A stretch of DNA of 64,000 nucleotides from Epinephelus fuscoguttatus (lineage: Eukaryota > Chordata > Actinopteri > Perciformes > Serranidae), in contig NC_064755.1 of NCBI RefSeq assembly GCF_011397635.1, forward strand, positions 38,484,059-38,548,058, given 5' to 3'. Of the stretch, positions 54,521 to 64,000 are shown one piece after another. Position numbers and translations under genes: made by a program. Positions within the stretch are counted from its first letter, which is position 1, and each line of letters starts with the position of its first letter. The notes below the pieces were generated by a model. The model worked only from the letters and a program-made list of their open reading frames with translations, was not told the origin of the DNA and searched no databases.

Positions 54521-55012
54521 TCTCTGAGGACATGAGAGGACAGAATAATTGAGTCCCTTGTTGTGACGGAGGAGCTGTGGACAGTGCTGTGTTTCATTAA
54601 ATCAATGGTCCATTGTCAGCAGGAGTTGATTACTCTCAGTACACAGCGGTGAAATATGAGGCTCCACTAATGTGTGTATTCTCCCTGCAGCCGCGCTCGA
54701 TGAAGACCACCACAGAAGAAGAAAAACAGGTGAATTAGCCGTTGAGTCGGATCAATAAGTGCCACCACAGAGGAGAACACTATCTGTTATCTCAGCCCTG
54801 TGGACACGTCTTCATCCAGGACTTAATGAACTCAGCTGCGTCTCCTCACAGACCAGCAGCTTCTACTGCACATCACTGGTTTCCACTTCCACCAGTATCT
54901 CACTGCACCACCAGGGGGAGACAGAGGACAGAGGACAGACTGAGACTGGCTCTGTCCCATACTGACACACAAAACACACTTTCTAAAAGTATGTGGACAA
55001 TATTTTTATGTT

Positions 55013-55040
55013 GACATCTATCTATCTATCTATCTATCTA
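55013..55040. repeat. (TCTA)n microsatellite
   Basis: A run of about six TCTA units. Confidence 0.9.
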
Positions 55041-55919
55041 CACTAACCATCCACTTTATTAGGTACACCTGTTCAACTGCTTGTTAACACATGGTTTGAC
55101 TGGAGCTCTTTGAATCACCTCCTCTTCTGCTCCGACCAGCTGCTTCTATATATGATACTAATATTCACACAACCAGACAAACTTGGATGAAGCTTTGTTA
55201 TTGTCATGCTAAAAGAGGAAACACAAACTGTTGACATAAAGTTGGAAATAGACAGTTGTCTAGAATATCACGGTGTGCTGCAGGAAGAGGTCCACACCCT
55301 GAAAAACAGACCCAGGACTGAGAGTACACAAAAGAACACACACAGTGGGTGTCCACATACTTTTGTCCATAGAGCAAAGTGGTTCGTGAGCAGAGTGGTA
55401 ACTTGACTCCTCAGTGTTTACAGTTCCTGAGCAGCTGTCTGCAGGTCTGAACAGGTAAGGTGCACCCATCTGTACCTGAGCAGGACTTCATGATGTGTTC
55501 ATGGGACTCTCACAGTAACTGTTCCTGAAGGCCACACTTATGCTGCATGTGGGTCACTCATCATCTCACACACAACTTTTAAAACTTGCTTTTACCTTAC
55601 CTGCATAACTAACTTTTATTTAATCTCGCTGTCCAATTTTTAAAGCTCCTGTGTCTTGCATCAGTCTTTATTTTCATCTTTCATGAATCACAATGTCTTA
55701 CTGCTTTTGGTATAAAATGTACTTTAAGAAATAAGTTTTCCTTTTCTTTATCTTGCATTTCCAGTTTACTGATCCTGTATCTGTCTAGACAAACAGTGAA
55801 CCATTTATCTGCCAATCACTTCTGTGTAGTATCTCTGCTGGTTGCCTAGCAACCTCATGGCCATGACAAAGTAGTAACTGAGTCCAGATGCTGTCCAGCA
55901 AGAAACATTTACCGAGCCA

Positions 55920-57535
55920 GCTGTCTTCTTCTGTTTCCAGTCTTGATGCTATGCTGTTTAGTTATTTCCCCTTTTCCAGTCTTTAGGTTAAGCTAAGCTT
56001 GCTGCCCCCCCCCCCATTTCCCGCCTTTATGCTAGGCTAAGATTGCTGTTTCCTTGTTTCTAGTCTTTATGCTAAGATATCTGCTTCCCCCGATCCCAGT
56101 CTTTATGCTAAGCTAAGATAGTTGTTACTCCCTTCCCAGTCTTTATGCTAAGAAAAGCTAGCTGTTTCCATAGTTTCAAGTCTTTATGCTAAGCTATTTG
56201 TTTACCCCTGTTTCCGGACTTTATGCTATGCTAAGCTAAGAAAGTGGCTCCCTGTTTCCTGTGTTTATGCTGAGTTAAGATAACTTTTTCATCCTTTATG
56301 CTAAATTAAGCTATCTGTTTCCCCATTTTCAGTCTTTTTGCGAGGCTAAAACAGCTGATTTCCCTTTTTTATGACTTTCAGTCTTCATGCCAAGTTAAGC
56401 TAGCCGTCTCCCTCTATTTCCTGTTTATATGCTAAACTAAGATAGCTGTTACCCCTTTTCCAGTCTTTATGCTGAGTTAAGATAGCTCTTACCCCCTTTC
56501 CAGTCTCTATGCTAAGCTAAGCTAAGCTATGTTTCCCTGTTTCTAGTCTTTGTGCTAAGCTAAGATAGTTGTTACTCCCTTGCCAGTCTTCATGCAAAGA
56601 AAAGCTAGCTATTTTCACAGTTTCCAATCTTTATGCTAAGGTATTTGTTTCCCCCTGATTCCAGACTTTATGCTAAGCCAAGCTAGCTATATCCCCAGTC
56701 TCCATTCTTGATGCTAAGCTATCCATTTCCCCGTTTTCAGTCTCTAGGGTAAGCTAGATAGCTGGCTCCCTGATTCCAGTGTTTATGCTGAGTTAAGATA
56801 ACTTCTTCATCGTTTATGCTAAATTAACTGTTTCCCGATTTTCAGTCTTTTTGCTAGGCCAAGACAGCTGTTTCCTCATTTCAATTCTTTATGCCAAGCT
56901 AAGCTAACTGTCTCCCCATTTCCAATCTTAATGCTAAACTTAAATAGCTCATACCTCTTTCCAGTCTTTATGCTATCTGTTTCTGTTTCCCATCTTTATG
57001 CTAAGTTACGCAAGCTGTTTCCCCCCGTTTCCAGTCTTTACGCTAGCTAAGCTGATCTGTTTCCGCCTGTTTTCTGTCTTTTTGCTAAACTATAGTAGTT
57101 GTTAACCCCCAGTTTTCAGTCTTTAAGCTAAACTAGTTGTTTCCCCTAGTTTCCAGTATTTATGCTAAGCTAGGTGTTTCAGCCCAGTTTTTAGTCCTTT
57201 TTTCTAAGCTAATTAAGTTGTTTTCCCTTATCCAGTCTTTATGCTAAGCTAAGCTAGCTGTTTCCCCTTTTCCAGTCTTTAAGCTAAACTAAACTAGTTG
57301 TTTCCCCTAGTTTCCAGTATTTATGCTAAGCTAGGTGTTTCAGCCCAGTTTTCAGACCTTTTTCCTAAGCTAATTAAGTTGTTTTCCCTTATTCGGTCTT
57401 TATGCTAAGCTAAGCTAGCTGTTTCCCCTTTTCCAGTCTTTGTGCTAAACTAAAATAGCTATTACCCCTTTTCCACTCTTTATGCTAAGCTTAGCTAGCT
57501 GTTTCCCTCTGTTTATGGTCTTTATGCTTTATGCT
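55920..57535. repeat. Large diverged array of the ~40-bp GCTAGCTGTTTCC motif
   Basis: About forty diverged copies of a motif of the form AAGCTAGCTGTTTCC, then a C-rich spacer, then CCAGTCTTTATGCTA. The unit is the one inside the element at 31020-31910 and 62090-62313, but here the element's ends are not recognisable. Divergence among copies is high, so this array is older. A second-order duplication is visible near 57,120-57,420 (AGTTTCCAGTATTTATGCTA followed by GGTGTTTCAGCCCAG, twice). Confidence 0.8.
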
Positions 57536-57539
57536 TAAT

Positions 57540-58140
57540 GCTTATTTACTGAGGATAACCCAGTTTATAATGACATCACCCCCCTGTGGCGCCACCATCA
57601 GGACAGTCTGTGTAATGAGCTTTAGAGGCTCACAGAGACTTCACCTGTCAGTCAGACTGATGTTCCTCTTCAACACCTGTTCATCTGACTGAAGCCACAA
57701 ATCAAACTGACACATATTTTAACACACAGGAGGTGAGCTGCAGGTTACAGCTGCTGAGTAACAAACAGATATGATACATGTGATGTATCTGAAGCTGTGG
57801 CAGTGTGAACATATCAGATAACACAACAACAACAACAAGCTGCTACAACATGTTTGAAATCAATACAACAGCAAACATGCTGCTAACACCCAGCACAGAC
57901 AGCTGCACACAAGGTCACCTACTGTACCAGGCTACTATATATAGTGGAGGGTACATGTGGGCACACTTACTTTAGAAGAACTTTTCATACTTTAAATACA
58001 TTTTGTAAGCACAGTTTTGAAAGTGGGACATTTCCTTGTAATAAAGTATTATCTAGACCTGAGTAGTTTCTGAAACACTGCTGGTGTTACAAAGTGTGCA
58101 CGTCAATGAATGAAACATGAGAGTTTTTATCATACTGCCC
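57540..58140. other. Spacer, nothing recognised
   Basis: No repeat family or coding signal that I can support in this stretch. Confidence 0.4.
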
Positions 58141-58149
58141 GTGATGTGT

Positions 58150-58320
58150 CGGTGTTCCTCTCCGGTGCACTGATCTGACACCTGCCCGCCCGCCTGCTCT
58201 CATCCCCGGCTCTCTGAAGCTCTGAGCGGCGCCGTTGCCTGGCAGAGGCGGCGGTGCCGGCGGAGTCCCCGGGGACCCCCCTCAACACCACCCCCCTCCA
58301 CTCTCCCCCGGTAAACAGAG
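58150..58320. promoter_or_regulatory. Isolated GC/CpG-rich block, possible promoter
   Basis: About 170 bases with several CpGs (GAGCGGCGCCGTTGCCTGGC, GGCGGCGGTGCCGGCGGAG) stand out from AT-rich surroundings and run into a (CA)n tract at about 58,324-58,362. No TATA box or obvious coding exon is present. It could be a small unmethylated island or an orphan first exon on either strand. Confidence 0.3.
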
Positions 58321-58322
58321 AA

Positions 58323-58323
<1 letters not shown>

Positions 58324-58362
<39 letters not shown>
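58324..58362. repeat. (CA)n microsatellite
   Basis: A pure dinucleotide run of about 19 units next to the GC-rich block. Confidence 0.95.
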
Positions 58363-58363
<1 letters not shown>

Positions 58364-58439
58364 CGCTGCTGCTGGTTCATGCGTAGTCAAGTCACCACAA
58401 TAAGAGCTGCTGTTTCCGGTAAGATGAAAATAAAAGTCT

Positions 58440-59335
58440 TCTTCTGATACGAAGTATTTTAGATGTAGTTAAAACTAACGACGAAACAACATTGTTCTAT
58501 TATTACCAGCAGGCTTTTATGATAACTATAAAAATATATTGTCTAAATAATGTGAATATTGTATACATATGTTTTTTAATGTCACCACTCTAATTTATTT
58601 AATGTATTTTTTTTTATTACATTTAAAGAGTTATTTTTATCTTTTCTTATCTCTCTGTCTCTATTTACTGATTATGTACTTTTTTTTTTTTTTAAAAAAA
58701 AGGGTTCTACTTATTGTTTATATGTTAACCGTCGTTGTTTTGAATGTATTTCATCTGTTGCCTCACATTTATTATGAATATAAATTATATTTGTACCACA
58801 TATATTTAAATTCACATTATGATTGATTTTATTTATTTTGCATAAAAACACATTTATATGCAAGAATATATTTAGAAATAGGCTGTAGCCTATCTACTAT
58901 TCTATAAACATTTCAGGACTGCAGTGAAATATAATCTGACAATTACAATAATAATACTAATTTTTTATTTAAAGAGCACTTTTCATAGTACTCATAGACA
59001 CTTTACGTTAGTTAGAAAGTTAGAAATTATAATAAAAAACACTAACATATACACATTATTCACATTCATAATGCAAAAATAAAATTGAAATAAAATACCT
59101 AAAACCTACAAAAAAAGCAATAATGTTAAAATATAAGATGTCTCGGAAATATTATAATGTTCTCACAATAAGTCAATACAATAATATATATATATATTTC
59201 GGAAAAGACAAAAATGTTAATGTTAATACTATTATTATTATCATTATTATTATTATTATCATTACTATTAAAATCACATTTTAATACGGAGGTACTCACA
59301 TTAAAAACAAATATTTTATTCAAATTTTATCACAT
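58440..59335. other. Very AT-rich spacer
   Basis: It contains poly(T)/poly(A) (58,680-58,703) and an (ATT)n-like stretch at 59,227-59,270. No gene is visible. Confidence 0.5.
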
Positions 59336-59394
59336 TTCTGAATGGCTAACGGACTAGTGGACATGCTAGTGGACGTTTATTGTGAAGGTCAAAC

Positions 59395-59705
59395 AGCTGA
59401 ACTTCCGGTTTCTTCCTCCTTCTCTCCCGTGAACTTGACGCGCCATCTTGTCCGCTCCCCTCGCCCGTCCACCGGGAACACACTTCAGCTCTCCGTCCGC
59501 CGCAAGTTTGGGCGTTTTCCCTCCCGCTGCTCTGCTCTCATCACACCCACCGGACATTTCACCGGAAAAACTACAGACTACCGGTTTTCACGCGACCTTT
59601 TTGTCGCCGTTATTTTTCTTCTTCTTCTTCTTGGAGACACGGGGGTTGAACAGAACCGGAGAAGACGACTTTCCAACGGACCGGTAAACTCCGCCGACAG
59701 CGTCC
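59395..59705 (+). promoter_or_regulatory. Promoter and 5' UTR block of a rightward gene
   Basis: An abrupt GC- and CpG-rich block has ACTTCCGG (ETS on the minus strand, near 59401), GCGCCATCTTG (YY1-like, near 59441) and repeated CCGG words. It ends in a leader just before a start codon and splice donor. There is no TATA box. A 137-codon open frame spans it but looks like leader sequence rather than protein. Confidence 0.5.
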
Positions 59706-59723
59706 ATGCTGGTCCCCACACAG
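59706..59723 (+). CDS. Probable first coding exon of a gene beyond the window
   Basis: ATG CTG GTC CCC ACA CAG followed by the strong donor GTGAGTGG. The exon would encode MLVPTQ in phase 0. The remaining exons are not in the window, implying a first intron of more than 4 kb. Six residues are not enough to name the gene. Confidence 0.35.
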
Positions 59724-60784
59724 GTGAGTGGAACCGGGGGAATGATCCGGTTTAACGGGCGGGTTTCTGTGTTTGATTTGTTTATGTTCACTTTATCTCA
59801 GCTAACGTGTCTCTGCTGCTTTCTGCCTCCTGCACCGTTTATTTTAACGTCTCTTTAGTTTTATATTTCAGTTTATTTATTCATATTTTTTATCTTTATA
59901 TTATTTTACATACTTAGAGTCACATTTCTCGTTATATATTTCCATCCTGCTGTAATATTATGTTATCTAAAATAATATTTTTATTCTTTATTGTGATTTT
60001 ATCTAAAAAAAATCATATTGACCTGTGTTTGTAATATAAATATATAAATATATGAACCTGTGCTCTAGTGACTGACACATGTTGGTATTTAATGTTTGAT
60101 GACAAGCTGAACTTGATCTCATGACAGTGTAAAAACTCACAGGTGATATATGTTTTAATTCTGTTGAGTTTTTCCAGAATATTTCTTATTAATTAAAGTA
60201 TATTGTCTGTGTTCTTGGTGGGTTGCAGTCTGTGATTTTCATCCATTCATCAGATGTGGAGCTTTGATAAAACTATTATTAAAAAAAACTATAAAGTTAA
60301 GAGGACTTGGGGGAAAACAGGTTAGATCCAGGAAACAATCTGTTAAAGAGGAATAGAAAACTGCTGAAGAGGAATTTGACATGAAATCTGAGAGCAACAG
60401 TTTGAGTCTGTTCGCTGTGTTTTATCAGACTCTGTCTTGCAGTCTAAACTTAGCTCTGCCTACATGCAGCGGACGTGCCGGCTCCACCTGTCTGCTCTTA
60501 AACCAGTTGTTTGTGATGGTGGGCACCTACTCAGCTGGCTGTTTGAACACAGTGTGGATGTTGGTGTTGTGTGTTGAGAGGAAACACAGGTGGAGTTACT
60601 GATGGGAAATGGAAGAAAAGAAGGTTTTTAGCAGCAACACACACAGGTTTGTGCTGTAATGCCAAAGCGTCTTGGATTTTATTTTTGTCTCAAGGTTGTA
60701 GCTTCTGGCTTTATGCCTCCACACAGGTGATAGATGTGGCCGGAAGCATTATGTTCAGGGTTGGGTTGTCCGTCTTACTCTCAT

Positions 60785-61020
60785 GACCACGATATCCTTG
60801 AGGGAGCCGTGAGGGAACTTCTTCAAATTAGTCTACTTGGACCTAACGATGAATTGGTTCGATTTCGGTGGTCAAAGGTCAAAGGTCAAGGTCACTGGTA
60901 TCTCCTCCATGTCATTCTTGTGAACGCAATATCTCAACAGAGGGAATTTCGTCAACATTTGAGTCAATGATGAACTAATTTTGTGAATGCAATATCTCAA
61001 GAGGGCAGAATTTGCTCAAA
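60785..61020 (+). mobile_element. Dispersed 'GGTCAAAGGTCAAGGTCAC' repeat fragment
   Basis: CGATATCCTTGAGGGAGCCG..., GGGAACTTCTTCAAATTAGT, TCAAAGGTCAAAGGTCAAGG and two ...GCAATATCTCAA words repeat the pattern seen at 34690. The internal repetition of CAATATCTCAA suggests a tandem structure typical of this family. Confidence 0.5.
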
Positions 61021-61024
61021 GTTG

Positions 61025-61245
61025 GCACAAATGCATGCACGGTGGCACAATGGTGCAGTGGTTAGCATTGACGCCTCACAACTAGATGGTTTCTGGTTCA
61101 CACCTGGGGTGGGGGAGCCCCTCTGTGCAGAGCTGGCATGTTCTCCCTGTGTCAGCGTGGATTTTCTCCAGGTACTTCGGCTTCCTTCCACAGTCCAAAG
61201 ACATGCAGGTTAATTGGCAACTCTAAATTGGCCATAGGTGTTTAA
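61025..61245 (+). mobile_element. tRNA-like-headed dispersed repeat
   Basis: CACGGTGGCACAATGGTGCA followed by GTGGTTAGCA resembles an A box. TGGTTCACACCTGGGG resembles a B box. GCATGTTCTCCCTGTGTC, CACAGTCCAAAGACATGC and a TTAATTGG...CTCTAAATTGG end follow. The order is that of an abundant fish SINE-like repeat. Confidence 0.65.
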
Positions 61246-61711
61246 AGCTGTGCTCATTGTAACTCATTTATATACTGTTATGTAGGTTAATCTACAGCAG
61301 TGCATTAAGAAGTCAACCTTTCATGGTGTCAGAAAAACAACCCTGTTTTCAGCTGTGTGACGATGCTTTTTGCAACTGATCCGAGACGGGTTTTAAACAG
61401 TTTATTTAGGGCGAGAGAATAGGAGAATTTTCTCATCACAGAAAGGAACACTTCATCCGTCAGTTTATCACAAACATTCAACATCAAGGCATCTGGAGAT
61501 ACATGGTTTGCACCAATGATCTGAGTGATGGATGTTTAGGGGCCATAAGATGTGAGAACTGTGTGGAGGCATTAAAGGAGAGAGATAATGATGTGACAAC
61601 AGGCGAAATGTAGTAAGAGAGGAGCTTCATCCATTCATTCTGTATTCAAAGCAAATATCTCTGTTTCCTACTGGAGGATCAGACAGATATCATACCCCAC
61701 CTGTCACACAC

Positions 61712-61742
61712 TGAGGAGGAGGAGGAGGAGGAGGAGGAGGAT
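61712..61742. repeat. (GAG)n run
   Basis: A pure GAG trinucleotide tract of about ten units. Confidence 0.85.
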
Positions 61743-61859
61743 CCATCTGCTGGTTGGTCTCCTCTGTCAGAGAGGAGGTGAACGAGCTGCTCTGTGATCG
61801 TACTGAATTATTTCTCTCCTCGCTGCTAAAAATAACCAACTGTCCTGAACACCTCGCAG

Positions 61860-61860
<1 letters not shown>

Positions 61861-61900
<40 letters not shown>
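61861..61900. repeat. (CG)n(CA)n microsatellite
   Basis: A short CG run passes into about 17 CA units. Confidence 0.9.
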
Positions 61901-61901
<1 letters not shown>

Positions 61902-62089
61902 TTGTAATTCTATATTTGTGAGGCCCCCCAGTGACATAATACATCTCTGATTCTAACCTTCATCATTAAACCAAGTCTTTAAATCCACCTCTCTGACCTC
62001 ACTTTAGAAAAACCTCCTCACTCCACCTGTTTAAACTCCTGTGGTCCTCACAAAGAGGAGTCATTTCCTGACACATAACCCCCTCACAC

Positions 62090-62313
62090 AAACCAGATAT
62101 AACATGTTAATCAGCTTTAGAGGAGCTGGGAGGTGGATGTTACCTGTAGACAGAGCTAGGCTAGCTGTTTCCATCTGTTTCCAGTCTTTATGCTAAGCTA
62201 AGCTAACTAGCTGTAGCCTTATATTAAGTGTATAGACATGAGAGCGGACTCAATCTGAACGTGTGACTCTCAGAGAGGACGAGGAAGATTTAACTAAATG
62301 TTGAACTGTTCCT
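62090..62313. mobile_element. Single-copy form of the element expanded at 31020
   Basis: ATATAACATGTTAATCAGCT and TTTAGAGGAGCTGGGAGG on the left, one GCTAGCTGTTTCC...CAGTCTTTATGCTAAG motif in the middle, and ACATGAGAGCGGACTCAATC...AAATGTTGAACTGTTCC before TTAA (62314-62317) on the right. The right tip (GAACTGTTCCT) is like the tip of the element at 8573-9245. Confidence 0.65.
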
Positions 62314-62329
62314 TTAAATGCTTAATAAA

Positions 62330-63900
62330 GACAGCAACTGTTTCATGTGTGAAAAGGGCTAAAGATAGACACACACACACAAACACACACCCCATGTGAA
62401 TACTTTTAGAAGTAAACATACACAAGAGAAGAGTCACAACCACAGAAGGTCACTAACACACATTGCTGCACACACTCACACACTCACACACTGAGGATGG
62501 ACATGTTAAACCTATTGATCACTAAACGATTACTAAATAAACACTGTTTTGTTGTCAGTAAATTTATGTAAAGAAAACATTGACAGTGTTTTTGCGTTTT
62601 GTCCCGAGTTCAAACCTCTGCCTTTCTGACACGTAGAAGAAGAGTACACTTGCAAGATAAATGTGACACTTTCTAATGTCACAATGGAGGGACAACTACG
62701 CAGGTTGATTTTAGCGCTGCTCATCGTGGACTATATTGCTGTCATTGTTCATTTTAGTCAAACCATACAGTTTGAAAACGAGGCACGGCTCCAACTAGAA
62801 AACAATGTTTTGATGCATTGGATGTGCTGAATGTGCATATTAAGGCAGTACAGGAGGAGGTGCACATTAATAATCCTCCAGGACTGTAACATGCTCATGT
62901 TTAACCCAAACAATGTGTCATGTGACTGCAGTTGCTTCACATCCAGGTCGGAACACGTTCTCACCACAAACCAACTGCACCAGAGTTCATTTGTAACCAG
63001 ACTGAGACCACCTCTTCAAGAAGGTCTCTGTCCGATTGTTTTGGTGCACACCTGAGTGTGATTGCTGTGTTCACACCTGCCCAAACGAACCGCACTGAGG
63101 GGGCAAATGAACTTGAGTTCAATTGAACCGAACCAAACAGGGCAGGTGTGAAAGCATCCTAAGAGATAGGTCTGTAACAATACATTGATTTGCATCACTG
63201 ATCCAATATCATTGATGCCAAACATGAAAATATTAATACATGTTGTCACCTTTAAGATACGCCTTTACTTTGAAATCCCATGACGTGTCTGTGTCACCAT
63301 TTACATCCAAGCACACCTGCTTCATAAACATTTAGACAGTGCTACCCAGTTAGCACCGGGCAGGTGATGGTAAACAGACAAGAATAAGACAATGAGGATA
63401 TTTATTGATATCAGCTCATATTGATCAGGCCTCTGAATTAATTACAATCGAAATTTTATAGTTTGTAATATTATCAAATATTGTTTTGTTGTCCAGAGAA
63501 TCAATATAATGTTGTTTCCTAACAATACACCTGCACTAAGTGTATTTACAGGGACATAAATAAGCTGTTTATGATCAGGTTTTTGAAGTTTATGTGTTTG
63601 TGCATGCAAACACCATGTCCTGTTTTCAGGGAGCAGAATCCTATCTGTAGTACTCAGACAGAAACGGGGATACTGTTGCACGTATACATCTTACCCTGGA
63701 TATTGAGCCCTGCCAGCTACCTGTGCAGGTGTGATTTCAGCCAGGTGACGTTAACACAAACGATGGCTGTAGTCACAGTGTCTCACATATCTGAGGAGAT
63801 GAAGGGATTTGTCTTTAATGAAAGAGGCTGTTTATCTTCATCCACTACTCCCCTGTCCGTGGACACAGTGACAGGCTGACTCTGGTGTGGAGGACAGTGT
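62330..63900. other. Probable intron or spacer, nothing recognised
   Basis: No exon can be supported. Short CA-rich tracts occur near 62,370-62,395 and 62,465-62,490. Confidence 0.4.
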
Positions 63901-63921
63901 CATAATATTTCAGGAATAGCT

Positions 63922-63924
<3 letters not shown>

Positions 63925-63999
<75 letters not shown>

Positions 64000-64000
64000 G
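63925..64000. repeat. (TG)n followed by (GA)n at the window edge
   Basis: A TG run of about 22 units is followed, after a short spacer, by a GA run that continues to the last base. The tract probably extends beyond the window. Confidence 0.95.

Noticed and set aside
54742-55014. 90-codon frame in the gene-poor region
   Set aside because: No domain, splice context or composition shift. It is of a length expected by chance.
59342-59755. 137-codon open frame
   Set aside because: It spans a promoter-like block and 5' leader, runs through a strong splice donor at 59723 and has no recognisable domain.
61025-61110. Possible tRNA gene from A- and B-box-like words
   Set aside because: No cloverleaf can be formed and the segment continues into a dispersed repeat, so it is a SINE-like head.

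Overview
The window is teleost fish nuclear DNA. The evidence is interrupted vertebrate genes with GT-AG introns, the linked order zfc3h1 / tbc1d15 / tph2 (an arrangement related to human 12q21), and many dispersed repeat types I recognise from ray-finned fish. I cannot name the species. All calls come from reading exons, splice sites and reading-frame phase by eye, and comparing them with remembered vertebrate families. No search was run.

Layout. (1) 1-12,834, minus strand: the N-terminal half of zfc3h1, 15 coding exons, running off the left edge. Its introns hold a 22-bp minisatellite and several TTAA-flanked non-autonomous elements. (2) 12,835-15,483: spacer between the divergent zfc3h1 and tbc1d15 starts, with a compact tbc1d15 promoter (NRF1-like, ETS, E-box and CRE sites). 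(3) 15,484-27,149, plus strand: complete tbc1d15, 17 coding exons, including one GC-AG intron and a ~1-kb foldback element in the last intron. (4) 27,150-32,348: 3' UTR, repeats, a retrotransposon relic and a tandem array derived from a mobile element. (5) 32,349-42,919, plus strand: complete tph2, 11 exons. (6) 42,920-46,200: spacer with a TIR element that encloses the 5' part of a LINE-like ORF. (7) 46,240-49,355, plus strand: a probable class A GPCR gene with a TATA box, a non-coding first exon and a single coding exon. (8) 49,560-52,959, minus strand: a small four-exon gene of unrecognised family, convergent with the GPCR gene. One of its introns is almost entirely a 17-bp minisatellite that keeps all three minus-strand frames open. 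(9) 53,000-59,300: gene-poor, with tandem arrays. (10) 59,340-59,723: a promoter-like block and a probable first coding exon (plus strand) of a gene lying beyond the window. (11) The remainder is intron-like repeat-bearing DNA.

The genes are not an operon and need not act together. ZFC3H1 is a nuclear RNA-decay scaffold, TBC1D15 is a Rab GTPase-activating protein, and TPH2 is the neuronal rate-limiting enzyme of serotonin synthesis. I found no convincing new multi-gene system. The most interesting structures are repeats caught in evolution: a mobile element seen both as a single copy and as an internally expanded array, a foldback element carrying a P2X7-tail-like cysteine domain, a DNA element containing LINE sequence, and a frame-open minisatellite starting about 18 nt from a splice donor.
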